The notes: a model not told the origin generated them from the sequence alone. A stretch of 64,000 bases of DNA from Anaeromonas sp052088025 (GCF_052088025.1 NZ_JBQCYD010000009.1:1-64000); one strand, 5' to 3'; shown: positions 44,487-52,759, counted from the first letter of the stretch. Numbers and translations: made by a program.

Positions 44487-46715
44487 TTAGTCCCTCATAT
44501 ATATATTAAATATATCCTTTAATCGCTTTGAAAGTCCTGAATATCTTGTTGTTATCCTGTTGTTACTTATCATATTTCCCAGGAATTTTTCCATTCCTAC
44601 TAGTACTACTAGCTCCTTTGCCCTAGTTATTCCTGTATATAATAAGTTCCTTGTAAGTAGCATAGGTGGCCCCCACATTACTGGAATTATAACTACTGGA
44701 AATTCAGAGCCTTGAGATTTGTGAATTGTTGTGGCATAGGAAAGTCTTAGTTCATCAAGCCCAGAAAAGGGATATACTACAAGTCTATCATCATCAAACT
44801 TTACTGTGAGTTCTGATTCTTCATTGTCAATTTTCTCTATAATCCCTACATCACCATTGAATACTCCCTTGCCTTTTTCTTCCACCTTGTTATTTTCCCT
44901 TATTTCCCATTCCATATTATAGTTGTTTTTTATCTGCATTACCTTATCGCCTACCCTAAATATAGTATCGGCTATTTTTCTCTCAGCTTTAATTTTTGAT
45001 TTAGGATTTAATCTCTCTTGAATTTTTGTATTTAATGCATTTACTCCTGCATCTCCTTTTTTCATGGGAGATAATATTTGAATATCACGTATGGGATCAT
45101 AGCCATTAAATTTCCTCAGTCTAGTGTGAACTAGTTCTAGTATTGTATCTACTATTTGCTCTGGATCATTTTTTCTAAGGAAGAAGAAATCCTTATCTTT
45201 TTTATTTAAATATGGATATTCTCCACTATTTATTCTATGGGCATTTACTACTATCATGCTTTCTTTGGCTTGTCTAAAAATTTCATCTAATTCTACTACC
45301 TTTATTAATTTTGAATCTATTATATCCTTTAATACATTTCCTGCTCCTACTGATGGCAGCTGATCTACATCTCCTACTAGTATGAGCCTGGTTCCAGCCA
45401 TTATTGCCTTTAGTAAATGATTCATAAGCAATATATCTACCATTGATACTTCATCTATTATAACTACATCACTTTCCATAGGTGTTCCATCATCTACACC
45501 AAAGGCCATTCCTATTTCTTCATCTATAAAGGAATATTCAAGCAATCTATGGATGGTTTTAGCTTCTCTGCCTGTTGCTTCAGCCATTCTCTTTGCAGCT
45601 CGTCCTGTTGGTGCTCCAAGTGTCACCTTTAAATCTTCTTTTTCAAATATCTTTATTATGGTGTTTATAGTTGTGGTCTTTCCTGTACCAGGCCCTCCTG
45701 TTACTACAAGCACTCCATTTTTGATGGATTCTTCTATTGCTTCTTTTTGTCTATTTGCAAGTTTAATTTCATTTTCTTTTTCTATTTGCTCTATTTCTTT
45801 TTTTGCATTTATATTTAATTCCTTTAATTCTACATTTGAAAGTTCTATCAATCTTTTGCTCACATTTGCTTCTGCTGTGAAAAATGCTAGTGAATATACT
45901 ACTATCTCTCCATCTATATTTTCAAGTTTTATATCATTATCCAAAGTCATTTGCCTTATGCCATTGTCAATGCTCACTTCATCTATTGCAAGCACTTCCT
46001 TTGCCTTGTTTATGAGCATATCTTTTGGAATATAGGTGTGTCCCCCAGCTGATGATTTTAATAGGGCAAATTTTATACCTGCCCTTATTCTATATACTGA
46101 GTCATGTTCTATGCCCATTTCCATTGCTATTTTATCTGCCATTTTAAATCCTATGCCAAATACTTCTTCTGATAATCTATATGGATTTTCTTTTATCTTT
46201 TGTATGGTTTTATTTCCATATTTTTTATATATTTTTATGCCAAACTTTGAACTTACTGAGTATTGTTGTAAGAAGAGCATTACATCCCTTAGCTCTCTTT
46301 GTTCACTAAATGATTCTGCTATTTTTTTTACCTTTTTACTTCCTATGCCTTCTACTTCCTTTAATTTTTGTGGATCATATTGAAGTATATCTAAACTATT
46401 TTCTCCAAATCTTTCTACTATTTTTTCTGCTGTTTTAGGTCCAATTCCTAATATTAGTCCAGATGATAGATAATTTATTATTCCATTTAAGGTGGCTGGT
46501 ACAACTGGTGCATAAGACTCTACTTTTAGCTGCTGACCAAATGTAGCATGGTTTTCCCAGTTTCCTTCTACCTTTATGGTTTCACCTATATTTATTATTG
46601 GGATATATCCTACTATGGTAACTACATCATCTTCTGTTTCAAGTATAGCTACGACATATCCATTTGTATCATTTTTAAATATTATCTCTTCTACTGAACC
46701 ACTAATTGAAATCAC
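44487..46715 (-). CDS. recD2: ATP-dependent RecD2-like DNA helicase
   Basis: A 742-residue 5'-3' helicase. The N-terminal OB-like domain (ISISGSVEEIIFKNDTNGYV) and helix-hairpin-helix region (YLSSGLILGIGPKTAEKIVE, VEGIGSKKVKKI) mark RecD2; Walker A is VVTGGPGTGKTT, Walker B VVIIDEVSMVD, and LSYATTIHKSQGSEFPVVII is helicase motif V/VI. RecD2 acts in DNA repair without RecBC. It lies where Bacillus has comFA, so it replaces the competence helicase in this synteny block. Confidence 0.95.
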   Translation of the reverse strand: MISISGSVEEIIFKNDTNGYVVAILETEDDVVTIVGYIPIINIGETIKVEGNWENHATFGQQLKVESYAPVVPATLNGIINYLSSGLILGIGPKTAEKIVERFGENSLDILQYDPQKLKEVEGIGSKKVKKIAESFSEQRELRDVMLFLQQYSVSSKFGIKIYKKYGNKTIQKIKENPYRLSEEVFGIGFKMADKIAMEMGIEHDSVYRIRAGIKFALLKSSAGGHTYIPKDMLINKAKEVLAIDEVSIDNGIRQMTLDNDIKLENIDGEIVVYSLAFFTAEANVSKRLIELSNVELKELNINAKKEIEQIEKENEIKLANRQKEAIEESIKNGVLVVTGGPGTGKTTTINTIIKIFEKEDLKVTLGAPTGRAAKRMAEATGREAKTIHRLLEYSFIDEEIGMAFGVDDGTPMESDVVIIDEVSMVDILLMNHLLKAIMAGTRLILVGDVDQLPSVGAGNVLKDIIDSKLIKVVELDEIFRQAKESMIVVNAHRINSGEYPYLNKKDKDFFFLRKNDPEQIVDTILELVHTRLRKFNGYDPIRDIQILSPMKKGDAGVNALNTKIQERLNPKSKIKAERKIADTIFRVGDKVMQIKNNYNMEWEIRENNKVEEKGKGVFNGDVGIIEKIDNEESELTVKFDDDRLVVYPFSGLDELRLSYATTIHKSQGSEFPVVIIPVMWGPPMLLTRNLLYTGITRAKELVVLVGMEKFLGNMISNNRITTRYSGLSKRLKDIFNIYMRD

Positions 46716-46775
46716 TTATAATACCTCCAAGAATTAATACTAAGTTATATATGTTACTTTTCTAATTATATCACA

Positions 46776-47345
46776 CTAAAGCCTTCTTTTTATATCTACT
46801 ATTTCTTTTATTATGAGTGCTATATCTTCTTTTGTGGCTGGAAGGGAGTACTTTGCATGATCTTCACATATTTGATCATTCATCTTTTCTATGTATAGGT
46901 TTTTTACAAGTTTTCCTTCATTTATATGCTTTATAACTGTTGATTTGGTGTTCATTACCTTGGTCTTTGATTTTAATGTTTTTATATATACTTCCTTTCT
47001 CTTTTCTATTACATCATCAATATATTTCAGATTAAAATATCCTACTGAGCCATCATTTTTTGATATGGGTTTTCTAAGTTTTATTGGTATAAATATATCT
47101 CTTTTTGTAAGTGGTATTGGTACCATGTTTTTACTTTCTATAATTTTTCCATATTCATCTCTTAATTTTCTCAAATCCAAACTATAATATCCTGCTATAT
47201 TTTTCATGACCCTGTTTACCCTTGAATATATGAAAATATCTTCGCTGTCTTCTAAAATTATTCTTGTAGAATTCCCCTGGATGTCTAAATAAACTGGTAG
47301 TATAGCAATTATTTTGTTTATTTGCATTTTTTCTAAATTTTTCAT
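46776..47345 (-). CDS. Uncharacterised protein, possibly ComK-like, under an SOS-type promoter
   Basis: A 189-residue soluble protein (MKNLEKMQINKIIAILPVYL), rich in basic residues. The block VPIPLTKRDIFIPIKLRKPI followed by GSVGYFNLKYIDDV lines up in spacing with the PIMVDPSNQIFLFPT and WISHVHV region of ComK, the competence regulator, but identity is low and no strict motif is shared. The ATG at 47345 has TAGGAGG upstream; the longer frame is not supported. It precedes recD2 and comF on the same strand. I treat the ComK link as a hypothesis. Confidence 0.6.
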   Translation of the reverse strand: MKNLEKMQINKIIAILPVYLDIQGNSTRIILEDSEDIFIYSRVNRVMKNIAGYYSLDLRKLRDEYGKIIESKNMVPIPLTKRDIFIPIKLRKPISKNDGSVGYFNLKYIDDVIEKRKEVYIKTLKSKTKVMNTKSTVIKHINEGKLVKNLYIEKMNDQICEDHAKYSLPATKEDIALIIKEIVDIKRRL

Positions 47346-47369
47346 GACTCTATTCCTCCTATTAAATTT

Positions 47370-47398
47370 ATTATACATCGAACAAACATTCGTGTAAA
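47370..47398 (-). promoter_or_regulatory. Promoter with LexA-type box in the spacer
   Basis: TTTACA (47398-47393), 17 bases, TATAAT (47375-47370) on the minus strand. The spacer is CGAATGTTTGTTCG plus ATG; CGAAT-N4-GTTCG matches the Gram-positive LexA box CGAAC-N4-GTTCG with one mismatch. LexA bound there would block RNA polymerase. Confidence 0.72.
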
Positions 47399-47490
47399 TA
47401 GTATTTCTTATTTTTGTATAAATATTTTTAATATAGGGACAATAATACTAAGACAGATTATAAGGAGTGTTTTATATTAAAAATACTTTG

Positions 47491-47631
47491 ATGATATTAT
47501 TGTTCTTTTTATTATTAATTTTAATTGCATTTTCTGGATTTGTAATAGGAGCAAAAAATACTGAAGGGATATACAAAAAAGAGGAAGCCATCAGGCTTCC
47601 TCTCCTAGGTTTGATATTATTGCTTTTGTGA
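47491..47631 (+). CDS. Possible small membrane peptide, convergent with yvrJ
   Basis: A 46-residue frame starts MILLFFLLLILIAFSGFVIG, a clear membrane segment. AAGGAG lies at 47462-47467, which fits an in-frame ATT at 47476 (giving MKNTLMILL...) better than the ATG. The second half reads through the terminator hairpin shared with yvrJ on the other strand, which weakens the case. I cannot tell whether it is made. Confidence 0.3.
   Translation: MILLFFLLLILIAFSGFVIGAKNTEGIYKKEEAIRLPLLGLILLLL
47577..47603. terminator. Terminator overlapping the yvrJ stop codon
   Basis: GAGGAAGCC-ATCA-GGCTTCCTC is a perfect stem, with T runs on the minus strand side (CTCTTTTTTG). Confidence 0.85.
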
Positions 47632-47746
47632 GTTTATTTATACTAGAAGTGATATCAGTTAATTTACTTTCTATTCTAACTAGAAGAAATATTGATACTA
47701 CTATAGGAAAACCCAAATTAGCAATTTGTGTGAATATGATTTCCAT
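47591..47746 (-). CDS. yvrJ: YvrJ family small membrane protein
   Basis: A 51-residue protein, MEIIFTQIANLGFPIVVSIF then LLVRIESKLTDITSSINKL: a membrane segment followed by an amphipathic helix, the YvrJ pattern. GGAGG is 5 bases before the ATG. It ends the sigma-DUF1659-DUF2922-YvrJ cluster; in Bacillus yvrJ sits beside the sigma-O genes. Confidence 0.85.
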   Translation of the reverse strand: MEIIFTQIANLGFPIVVSIFLLVRIESKLTDITSSINKLTKAIISNLGEEA

Positions 47747-47800
47747 TTTATCCTCCTTTCCTTATTTTAAAAAAGGATAGGCTGTGCCTACCCTTTTATC

Positions 47801-48016
47801 TTAAACTTCTAATTCTTCTACTTGTGTTGTGATTATTCTAGCTCCAGATATTGTTTTTAAATCCCCTCCTGAAGTTTTGAATATATTTTTTTCAATCAAA
47901 GCATTCATTGCCTCTGTTATTTCAAGTTCTGTCAGATCTTCCCTTGGTTCATCCACTGATATTCTACTAATTCTATCCATTTGATTTTTAAATATAAGCT
48001 CTAGTTTTTTACTCAT
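47801..48016 (-). CDS. DUF2922 family protein
   Basis: A 71-residue protein (KKLELIFKNQMDRISRISVD then LTELEITEAMNALIEKNIF) with the DUF2922 pattern. Function unknown. It follows the DUF1659 gene in a four-gene cluster with a sigma factor, an arrangement I know from other clostridia. Confidence 0.85.
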   Translation of the reverse strand: MSKKLELIFKNQMDRISRISVDEPREDLTELEITEAMNALIEKNIFKTSGGDLKTISGARIITTQVEELEV

Positions 48017-48047
48017 CTTTTCACCTCCATTTTAAATTTCTAATCAA

Positions 48048-48272
48048 CTATGCCATTTCTATTTCTTTTTCATCAATTCTCTTTACAGCTACTAATGGTA
48101 ATTGCTGTAAACCTGTAAATACTAGCATGCTGTCATAGATATTTTCATCACTTGAATCAACTTTGACTTGAGATAGAGTTTTAGACTTTAAGATATCCTT
48201 ACCATATTCATCCAAACCATTTTGAAGCTCTAATTTAACTTTTGATGAGTTTATTTTTGAATTTACTGCCAT
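48048..48272 (-). CDS. DUF1659 family protein
   Basis: A 74-residue protein (MAVNSKINSSKVKLELQNGL; SQVKVDSSDENIYDSMLVFT). GGAGG fits the ATG at 48272; an ATG one codon earlier is also possible, and the longer frame into the sigma gene region is not supported. Function unknown. Confidence 0.83.
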   Translation of the reverse strand: MAVNSKINSSKVKLELQNGLDEYGKDILKSKTLSQVKVDSSDENIYDSMLVFTGLQQLPLVAVKRIDEKEIEMA

Positions 48273-48327
48273 CATTATCACCTCCTTCTCCCTACACTTT
48301 AAATATAGAAGGAAGATCAAAAATGTA

Positions 48328-48885
48328 CTATATTAATTTTTTTAATTTTTCTATGGCATTTACTTTTGTGTTTATAATAGTCCTATAGGTAACTCCTAAT
48401 CGCTTTGAAATATCGGATACACTTAACTCTTCTAGATAATAGAGTATTATAACTTCTTTTTGTCTTTTTGATAGTTTTTCTATTTTTTCTATCAATTGTT
48501 CATTTAATTCCTTTAATATATATTCATTTTCTAAATCCACATCTGCTTCTAATAAATCAAGTAGACTTATGTCACCACTATCACCCATATTTTTATCAAG
48601 TGAACTAGTGTATTTTTTTGCCTTTAACCTATCTAAATAATGATATCTTAATATAGTCTTTAAATATCCAGAAAAATAAACATTTCTACCACTATCAAAT
48701 TTATCTATTCCCTTTAATATAACTTCATAGCCTTCAGATATTAAATCATCTACTTCATTTGCATCAAAATAATATTTCTTCATTTGTGAAAGTATGAGTG
48801 GCTTGTACTTTTCTAATATTATAGATTTTGCTTTCCTTTCTCCTGATTTTGCCCTTACTAGTAATTCATCAATTTCCTTATACAT
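48328..48885 (-). CDS. Sigma-70 family alternative sigma factor
   Basis: A 185-residue sigma factor with region 2 (NEVDDLISEGYEVILKGIDK, FSGYLKTILRYHYLDRLKAK) and region 4 (LSKRQKEVIILYYLEELSVS, DISKRLGVTYRTIINTK). It lacks regions 1 and 3, so it is an ECF-like or sigma-O-like factor. The three small genes after it are likely its targets or partners. No anti-sigma gene is obvious. Confidence 0.88.
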   Translation of the reverse strand: MYKEIDELLVRAKSGERKAKSIILEKYKPLILSQMKKYYFDANEVDDLISEGYEVILKGIDKFDSGRNVYFSGYLKTILRYHYLDRLKAKKYTSSLDKNMGDSGDISLLDLLEADVDLENEYILKELNEQLIEKIEKLSKRQKEVIILYYLEELSVSDISKRLGVTYRTIINTKVNAIEKLKKLI

Positions 48886-48999
48886 TTTCTACCTCTTATT
48901 GACCTGTGCACGAGTCCTTATTACCGGTTAAATAGATAATATATTCTTTTGATTAGCTTTACGAATCGTGACTTGATCAAAGTCTAGGCAAATAAAAGA

Positions 49000-49033
49000 A
49001 GCCCACAAGAGAACTCATGTTCTCAAGCAGGCT
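49000..49033 (-). terminator. Terminator after the metK downstream gene
   Basis: GCCTGCTTGAGAAC and GTTCTCTTGTGGGC pair imperfectly, followed by TTCTTTTATTT on the minus strand. The stretch 48886-48999 between it and the sigma gene holds no gene; it must carry the sigma promoter. Confidence 0.75.
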
Positions 49034-49066
49034 TTTAGGGGATTTCTATTTAAACTTACATGAATC

Positions 49067-49351
49067 TTAAATATTTCTTATATTTTCTATGACTATATCA
49101 TAGTCATTTTCTAAGACTCTTATCATGTCTATAATTTCCTGATTTTCATGATCAATAAAAAGTGTAATGGGGCTAAATTGATTTTTTATGTTTAAAAGTA
49201 TAAATTCCAAATCTCTATCATCTTCTATAAGTAGTTTTATAGGGCGAGATTTTTTTGGTATATTAAAACCTATATAGACATTTTTCAAAAATTCTAATAC
49301 CCCATATATAAAAAAGACATAAATAAAGACATATAATATATAAATAACCAT
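49067..49351 (-). CDS. Hypothetical protein with one membrane segment
   Basis: A 94-residue protein: hydrophobic N-terminus YILYVFIYVFFIYGVLEFL, then a soluble part KLLIEDDRDLEFILLNIKNQ that looks like a small alpha/beta domain. AGGTGAGA precedes the ATG. I recognise no family. It follows metK by 67 bases, probably in the same transcript. Confidence 0.6.
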   Translation of the reverse strand: MVIYILYVFIYVFFIYGVLEFLKNVYIGFNIPKKSRPIKLLIEDDRDLEFILLNIKNQFSPITLFIDHENQEIIDMIRVLENDYDIVIENIRNI

Positions 49352-49417
49352 TTTCTCACCTCTACAATGATACTTGGTTTCTAATATATTATATGTCTTA
49401 GCTTTAATTTTGGTTAC

Positions 49418-50602
49418 TTATTTTAATTCTTTTTTTAATATTTCTACCTTATCTAGCTTTTCCCATGGTAAATCTATATCGGTCCTACCAAAATGACCAT
49501 AGGCTGCAACTTCTTTATAGATTGGTCTTTGTAAATCCAAATCCCTTATAATAGCTGCAGGACGAAGATCAAAGTTCTTTCTTATTAACTTTTCTATTTT
49601 TTCTTCATCTATTTTTCCAGTGCCAAAAGTATCTACCATAATAGATACAGGCTCAGCTACTCCTATTGCATATGCAAGTTGTACTTCACATTTGTTTGCA
49701 AGTCCTGATGCTACGATATTTTTAGCTACATATCTTGCTGCATATGATGCTGATCTATCTACCTTTGTAGGATCCTTTCCTGAAAATGCTCCACCACCAT
49801 GGCGTGAATATCCTCCATAAGTATCTACTATTATCTTTCTACCAGTAAGACCAGTATCTCCTTGAGGTCCCCCTATTACAAATCTACCTGTTGGATTGAT
49901 ATAGTATTTAGTTTCATTATCCAATAATTCTGCTGGTACTATTTCCCTTATTACAAATTCCCTCAAATCTCTTTCAATAGTTTTCATGTCTATATCTGGA
50001 TGATGTTGAGTTGAGATTACTATAGTATCAACCTTTACTGGCTTATCACCTAAGTATTCTACAGTAACTTGCGTCTTTCCATCTGGACGAAGATAATCAA
50101 GTCTTCCACTTTTTCTAACTTCAGATAATCTTCTAGCTAGTTTATGTGCAAGTGAAATAGGAAGTGGCATAAGTTCCTCTGTTTCATCACAAGCAAATCC
50201 AAACATAATACCTTGATCTCCTGCACCAGTATCTGGAAGGTCAGTATCATTTCCACCTGTCCTCTTTTCTAAAGATTCATTTACACCCATAGCAATATCA
50301 GGTGATTGCTCATCAATAGCAGTAAGTACAGAACATGTTTCAGCATCAAAGCCGTATTTTGCACGAGTATATCCTATTTCTTCAATTGTCTTTCTGACTA
50401 CCTTTGGAATATCTACATAAGTAGTTGTAGTTATTTCACCAGCCACAAGTACAAGCCCAGTAGTAACAGTAGTTTCACATGCAACTCTTGCATGTGGATC
50501 ATCTTTTAATATTTCATCTAATATTGAATCAGATATTTGGTCACACATTTTATCAGGATGTCCTTCAGTAACGGACTCTGATGTAAATAGCCATTTTCTC
50601 AT
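49418..50602 (-). CDS. metK: S-adenosylmethionine synthetase
   Basis: A 394-residue enzyme making SAM from methionine and ATP. Seen: LFTSESVTEGHPDKMCDQIS at the start, GAGDQGIMFGFACDET and the ATP-binding GGAFSGKDPTKVDRSASYAA loop. Length is normal. GGAGGAG lies 7 bases before the ATG. It would be controlled by the SAM-I riboswitch 2 kb upstream, but an IS200/IS605 element now lies between the two. Confidence 0.98.
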   Translation of the reverse strand: MRKWLFTSESVTEGHPDKMCDQISDSILDEILKDDPHARVACETTVTTGLVLVAGEITTTTYVDIPKVVRKTIEEIGYTRAKYGFDAETCSVLTAIDEQSPDIAMGVNESLEKRTGGNDTDLPDTGAGDQGIMFGFACDETEELMPLPISLAHKLARRLSEVRKSGRLDYLRPDGKTQVTVEYLGDKPVKVDTIVISTQHHPDIDMKTIERDLREFVIREIVPAELLDNETKYYINPTGRFVIGGPQGDTGLTGRKIIVDTYGGYSRHGGGAFSGKDPTKVDRSASYAARYVAKNIVASGLANKCEVQLAYAIGVAEPVSIMVDTFGTGKIDEEKIEKLIRKNFDLRPAAIIRDLDLQRPIYKEVAAYGHFGRTDIDLPWEKLDKVEILKKELK

Positions 50603-50630
50603 TTTTTTCTCCTCCTATTAAAAAAACCTC

Positions 50631-50821
50631 TTGAACCACCCCTGAATGAATTCAGAGGATTCTGTTAGAAACCTCAAAATCATTACTTAAGCTTGCTGTT
50701 TCACCGACTTCTGCCTAATAATTAGGTCTTACATAGTCTCCTTAAGAGATTGAGCTAATGGAACTCTTCTCTGACAGCCTTTTACATCCCCAGTCCGGGA
50801 GGGATGTGTTACATATCCAAA
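50631..50821 (-). ncRNA. Right end of the IS and likely omega (guide) RNA of TnpB
   Basis: The 190 bases between the tnpB stop and the element's right tip hold several stable hairpins, including ACATCCC-type pairing with GGGATGT (50784-50810) and the tip hairpin. In related elements this region is the scaffold of the guide RNA, with the guide read from the DNA just outside the tip: here GAGGTTTTTTTAATAGGAGG (50630-50611), the metK ribosome site. Scaffold limits are inferred. Confidence 0.55.
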
Positions 50822-52033
50822 TTAAGCTGTAAGTAACCTAATTCCTTCTTCTAATATATTTATTGCAGCATTCTCATCCCTATCTAATTCTGTCTTACAG
50901 TTAGGACAAATCCATTTCCTATCTGACAAAGTAAGCATGGTATTTTTCTTTTTACAACAAGAGCAAGTCTTGCTTGAAGGATAGAACCTATCTATTAATA
51001 TAACTGTTTTATTATGCCATCTTGCCTTATACTTTAGAAACGTCTTAAAATAACCCCAGCCCACATCATTAATTTGTTTGGATAATTTCTTGTTTTTAAA
51101 CATTCCACATACATTTAAGTCTTCTAAAACAATAACTTGGTTTTCGTTTATTATCTTAGTCGATAACTTATGTAAGAAGTCTTTTCTACAATTTGCTATC
51201 TTTCTATGCATCTTTGATATTTTAATTAATGTTTCATTATAGCTCTTCGAGCTTTTTTGTTGTCGCGCTAATTTCTTATTTAGTTTTCTTAGTTTATTTT
51301 GAGCTTTAATATAGATTCTAGGATTTTCTATTTTTATTCCTTCACTAGATATTGCAAAGTGTTTTATACCTAGATCGAAAGCTTTTATTTTATTATTTTC
51401 TATTAGGTTTTCTATTTCTTCTTTAGTATACTTTTCTTTAGACTTTAATTCTTTTTCTAATTTTATTTCTGTAATTATTGATACATAATAAGTCTCATCA
51501 TTGTATTTAGTTATTGTAGCTCTTTTTATATCTCCTTTAATATCTTCTCTACTATTTCTATTAAACTTCACTTTTCCTAACTTGGGTAACTGAATTCTAC
51601 TAGTCACAAAATCCACTTTTATATTTCCGTTTGTAATATTTGTAGTGTATGAGTGTTTCTCATTTCTCTTAGACTTAAACTTAGGATAACCCCAGTTTTT
51701 ATTTCCTTTTTTAATTTCTCTAAAAAAGTTGGTATAAGCATTATTTAAATCTATTAAAGCATTGGTTAGAGCAAACTTATCTACTTCTTTTAAAAAATAA
51801 TATTCTTTTTCTTTCTTTAACTTGTTACAGTCATTATTACAATCAGTAAGAGACATGCTAACTCTAGTATATTTGTATATATTTTTTCTCTCGTTTAAAA
51901 AGTAATTATACACAAATCTAACACAGCCAAAAGTTTTATTTATTTGTATTTTTTGTGTTTCATTAGGATGAATTTTAAATCTATAAGCTTTATTTAATAT
52001 TTTAGATTTATTCTCATCTTTCTTTCTAAACAT
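50822..52033 (-). CDS. tnpB: TnpB RNA-guided nuclease (OrfB) of the IS200/IS605 element
   Basis: A 403-residue RuvC-type nuclease, ancestor-like to Cas12. Catalytic residues are visible: Asp in KAFDLGIKHF, Glu in VLEDLNVCGM and Asp in ELDRDENAAINI, with the zinc ribbon CSCCKKKNT and CPNCK between. An N-terminal helix-turn-helix region (KIHPNETQKIQINKTFGCVR) is typical. The full length and intact residues indicate an active protein. It starts one base after the tnpA stop. Confidence 0.95.
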   Translation of the reverse strand: MFRKKDENKSKILNKAYRFKIHPNETQKIQINKTFGCVRFVYNYFLNERKNIYKYTRVSMSLTDCNNDCNKLKKEKEYYFLKEVDKFALTNALIDLNNAYTNFFREIKKGNKNWGYPKFKSKRNEKHSYTTNITNGNIKVDFVTSRIQLPKLGKVKFNRNSREDIKGDIKRATITKYNDETYYVSIITEIKLEKELKSKEKYTKEEIENLIENNKIKAFDLGIKHFAISSEGIKIENPRIYIKAQNKLRKLNKKLARQQKSSKSYNETLIKISKMHRKIANCRKDFLHKLSTKIINENQVIVLEDLNVCGMFKNKKLSKQINDVGWGYFKTFLKYKARWHNKTVILIDRFYPSSKTCSCCKKKNTMLTLSDRKWICPNCKTELDRDENAAINILEEGIRLLTA

Positions 52034-52034
52034 A

Positions 52035-52436
52035 TTATCCCTTCTTTTTCTGAGATTCTATATATTTTTTAACCGTTTCTTCTGATATATTACCTACAGT
52101 TCCTACATAATATGATGGATTCCACATATGTCCTCCATATAACTCCTTTTTTATTTCAGGGAACTTTTTAAATAACCATCTAGCAGATACTCCTTTAAGT
52201 GCTTTTACCATATCGGGTATTGCATTATTCGGTGTTGCTTCTATAAATAAATGAACATGATCTTTGTCTGTTTCCATTTTTATAATGTCAAAATTATTAT
52301 CTTTTGATATATTATAAAGAACTTCTTTTAAATATAAATCAATTTGTCCTTCTAGTATCTCTTTTCTATATTTAGTACACCAAATTAAATGATAGCCTAT
52401 CTGGTATACACTATTACGATTTGTTTTAAGTTGCAT
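52035..52436 (-). CDS. tnpA: IS200-like Y1 transposase (TnpA)
   Basis: A 133-residue HUH-type single-strand transposase. The HUH motif is DHVHLFIEA and the catalytic Tyr should be in the SEETVKKYIESQ helix; HLIWCTKYRKEIL is the conserved start. Length and motifs are complete. Its ribosome site GGTGG is close to the ATG. Confidence 0.95.
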   Translation of the reverse strand: MQLKTNRNSVYQIGYHLIWCTKYRKEILEGQIDLYLKEVLYNISKDNNFDIIKMETDKDHVHLFIEATPNNAIPDMVKALKGVSARWLFKKFPEIKKELYGGHMWNPSYYVGTVGNISEETVKKYIESQKKKG

Positions 52437-52470
52437 CAGGTAACCACCTTATTTATTCTTATACATATAT

Positions 52471-52500
52471 TATATCATATTTTATGAGATAATAGTAAAA
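52471..52500 (-). promoter_or_regulatory. IS left-end hairpin and tnpA promoter
   Basis: TCATAAAATATGA forms the subterminal hairpin recognised by TnpA. TATAAT (52470-52475 area) lies in its 3' edge and serves as -10; a TTTACT -35 at the IS border is 19 bases away, so the promoter is weak. Confidence 0.5.
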
Positions 52501-52514
52501 GTTTTTATAAAAAA

Positions 52515-52563
52515 CAAAAAAATTGCTCTAACTCCTGTTTGAAAACAGAAGAATGCGAGCAAT
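52515..52563 (-). terminator. Terminator of the SAM riboswitch
   Basis: ATTGCTC and GAGCAAT pair outside an inner CTGTTTTCAAACAG stem, followed by TTTTTTT on the minus strand. It lies upstream of the insertion sequence and so now stops or passes transcripts before tnpA. Confidence 0.87.
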
Positions 52564-52608
52564 GTTTAATCTTCAAAAAGAAGAGGCATATATTTGCTAT
52601 ATGTTTTC

Positions 52609-52701
52609 CTCATCTTCCAAAGTCTAAACTTTGTAGGAATTAGCACCGTTTTATCGGTTGCCGGGTTTCATAGGGCCTCTCCCTCCACCACTCTTGATAA
52701 G
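52609..52701 (-). promoter_or_regulatory. SAM-I riboswitch (S box)
   Basis: The aptamer reads CTTATCAAGAGTGGTGGAGG, GAGGCCCTATGAAACCCGGC and AACC...GGTGCTAATTCC, with P1 closed by GATGAG, matching the S-box consensus. SAM binding should favour the terminator 50 bases downstream. The gene it once led is metK, now 2 kb away behind the insertion sequence. Confidence 0.96.
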
Positions 52702-52730
52702 GTATCAAGAATTATTCAGTTGATACATAA

Positions 52731-52759
52731 ATATTAACATAAGAATAATTATTAGTCAA
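52731..52759 (-). promoter_or_regulatory. Sigma-A promoter of the SAM riboswitch transcript
   Basis: TTGACT (52759-52754), 17 bases, TAATAT (52736-52731) on the minus strand, about 30 bases before the aptamer. It partly follows the end of the COG2426 gene. Confidence 0.7.

Larger units (their letters stand above)
50631..52494 (-). mobile_element. Intact IS200/IS605-family insertion sequence
   Basis: About 1864 bp with tnpA and tnpB in the same direction. The left end starts after TTAC (52498-52495), the right end finishes with TCAA (50634-50631); these are the cleavage tetranucleotides known for IS608-type elements. Each end has a subterminal hairpin: left TCATA/TATGA (52471-52491), right CCTCTGAA-TTCA-TTCAGGGG (50638-50657). 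No target duplication is expected. It lies between the SAM riboswitch terminator and metK, all in one direction. Confidence 0.87.

Noticed and set aside
48886..49066. Riboswitch before the sigma factor gene
   Set aside because: The strong hairpin here is best explained as the terminator of the metK transcript; no known aptamer consensus matched.
50603..50821. Second riboswitch directly before metK
   Set aside because: The hairpins belong to the right end of the insertion sequence; the S-box consensus is at 52609-52701 only.
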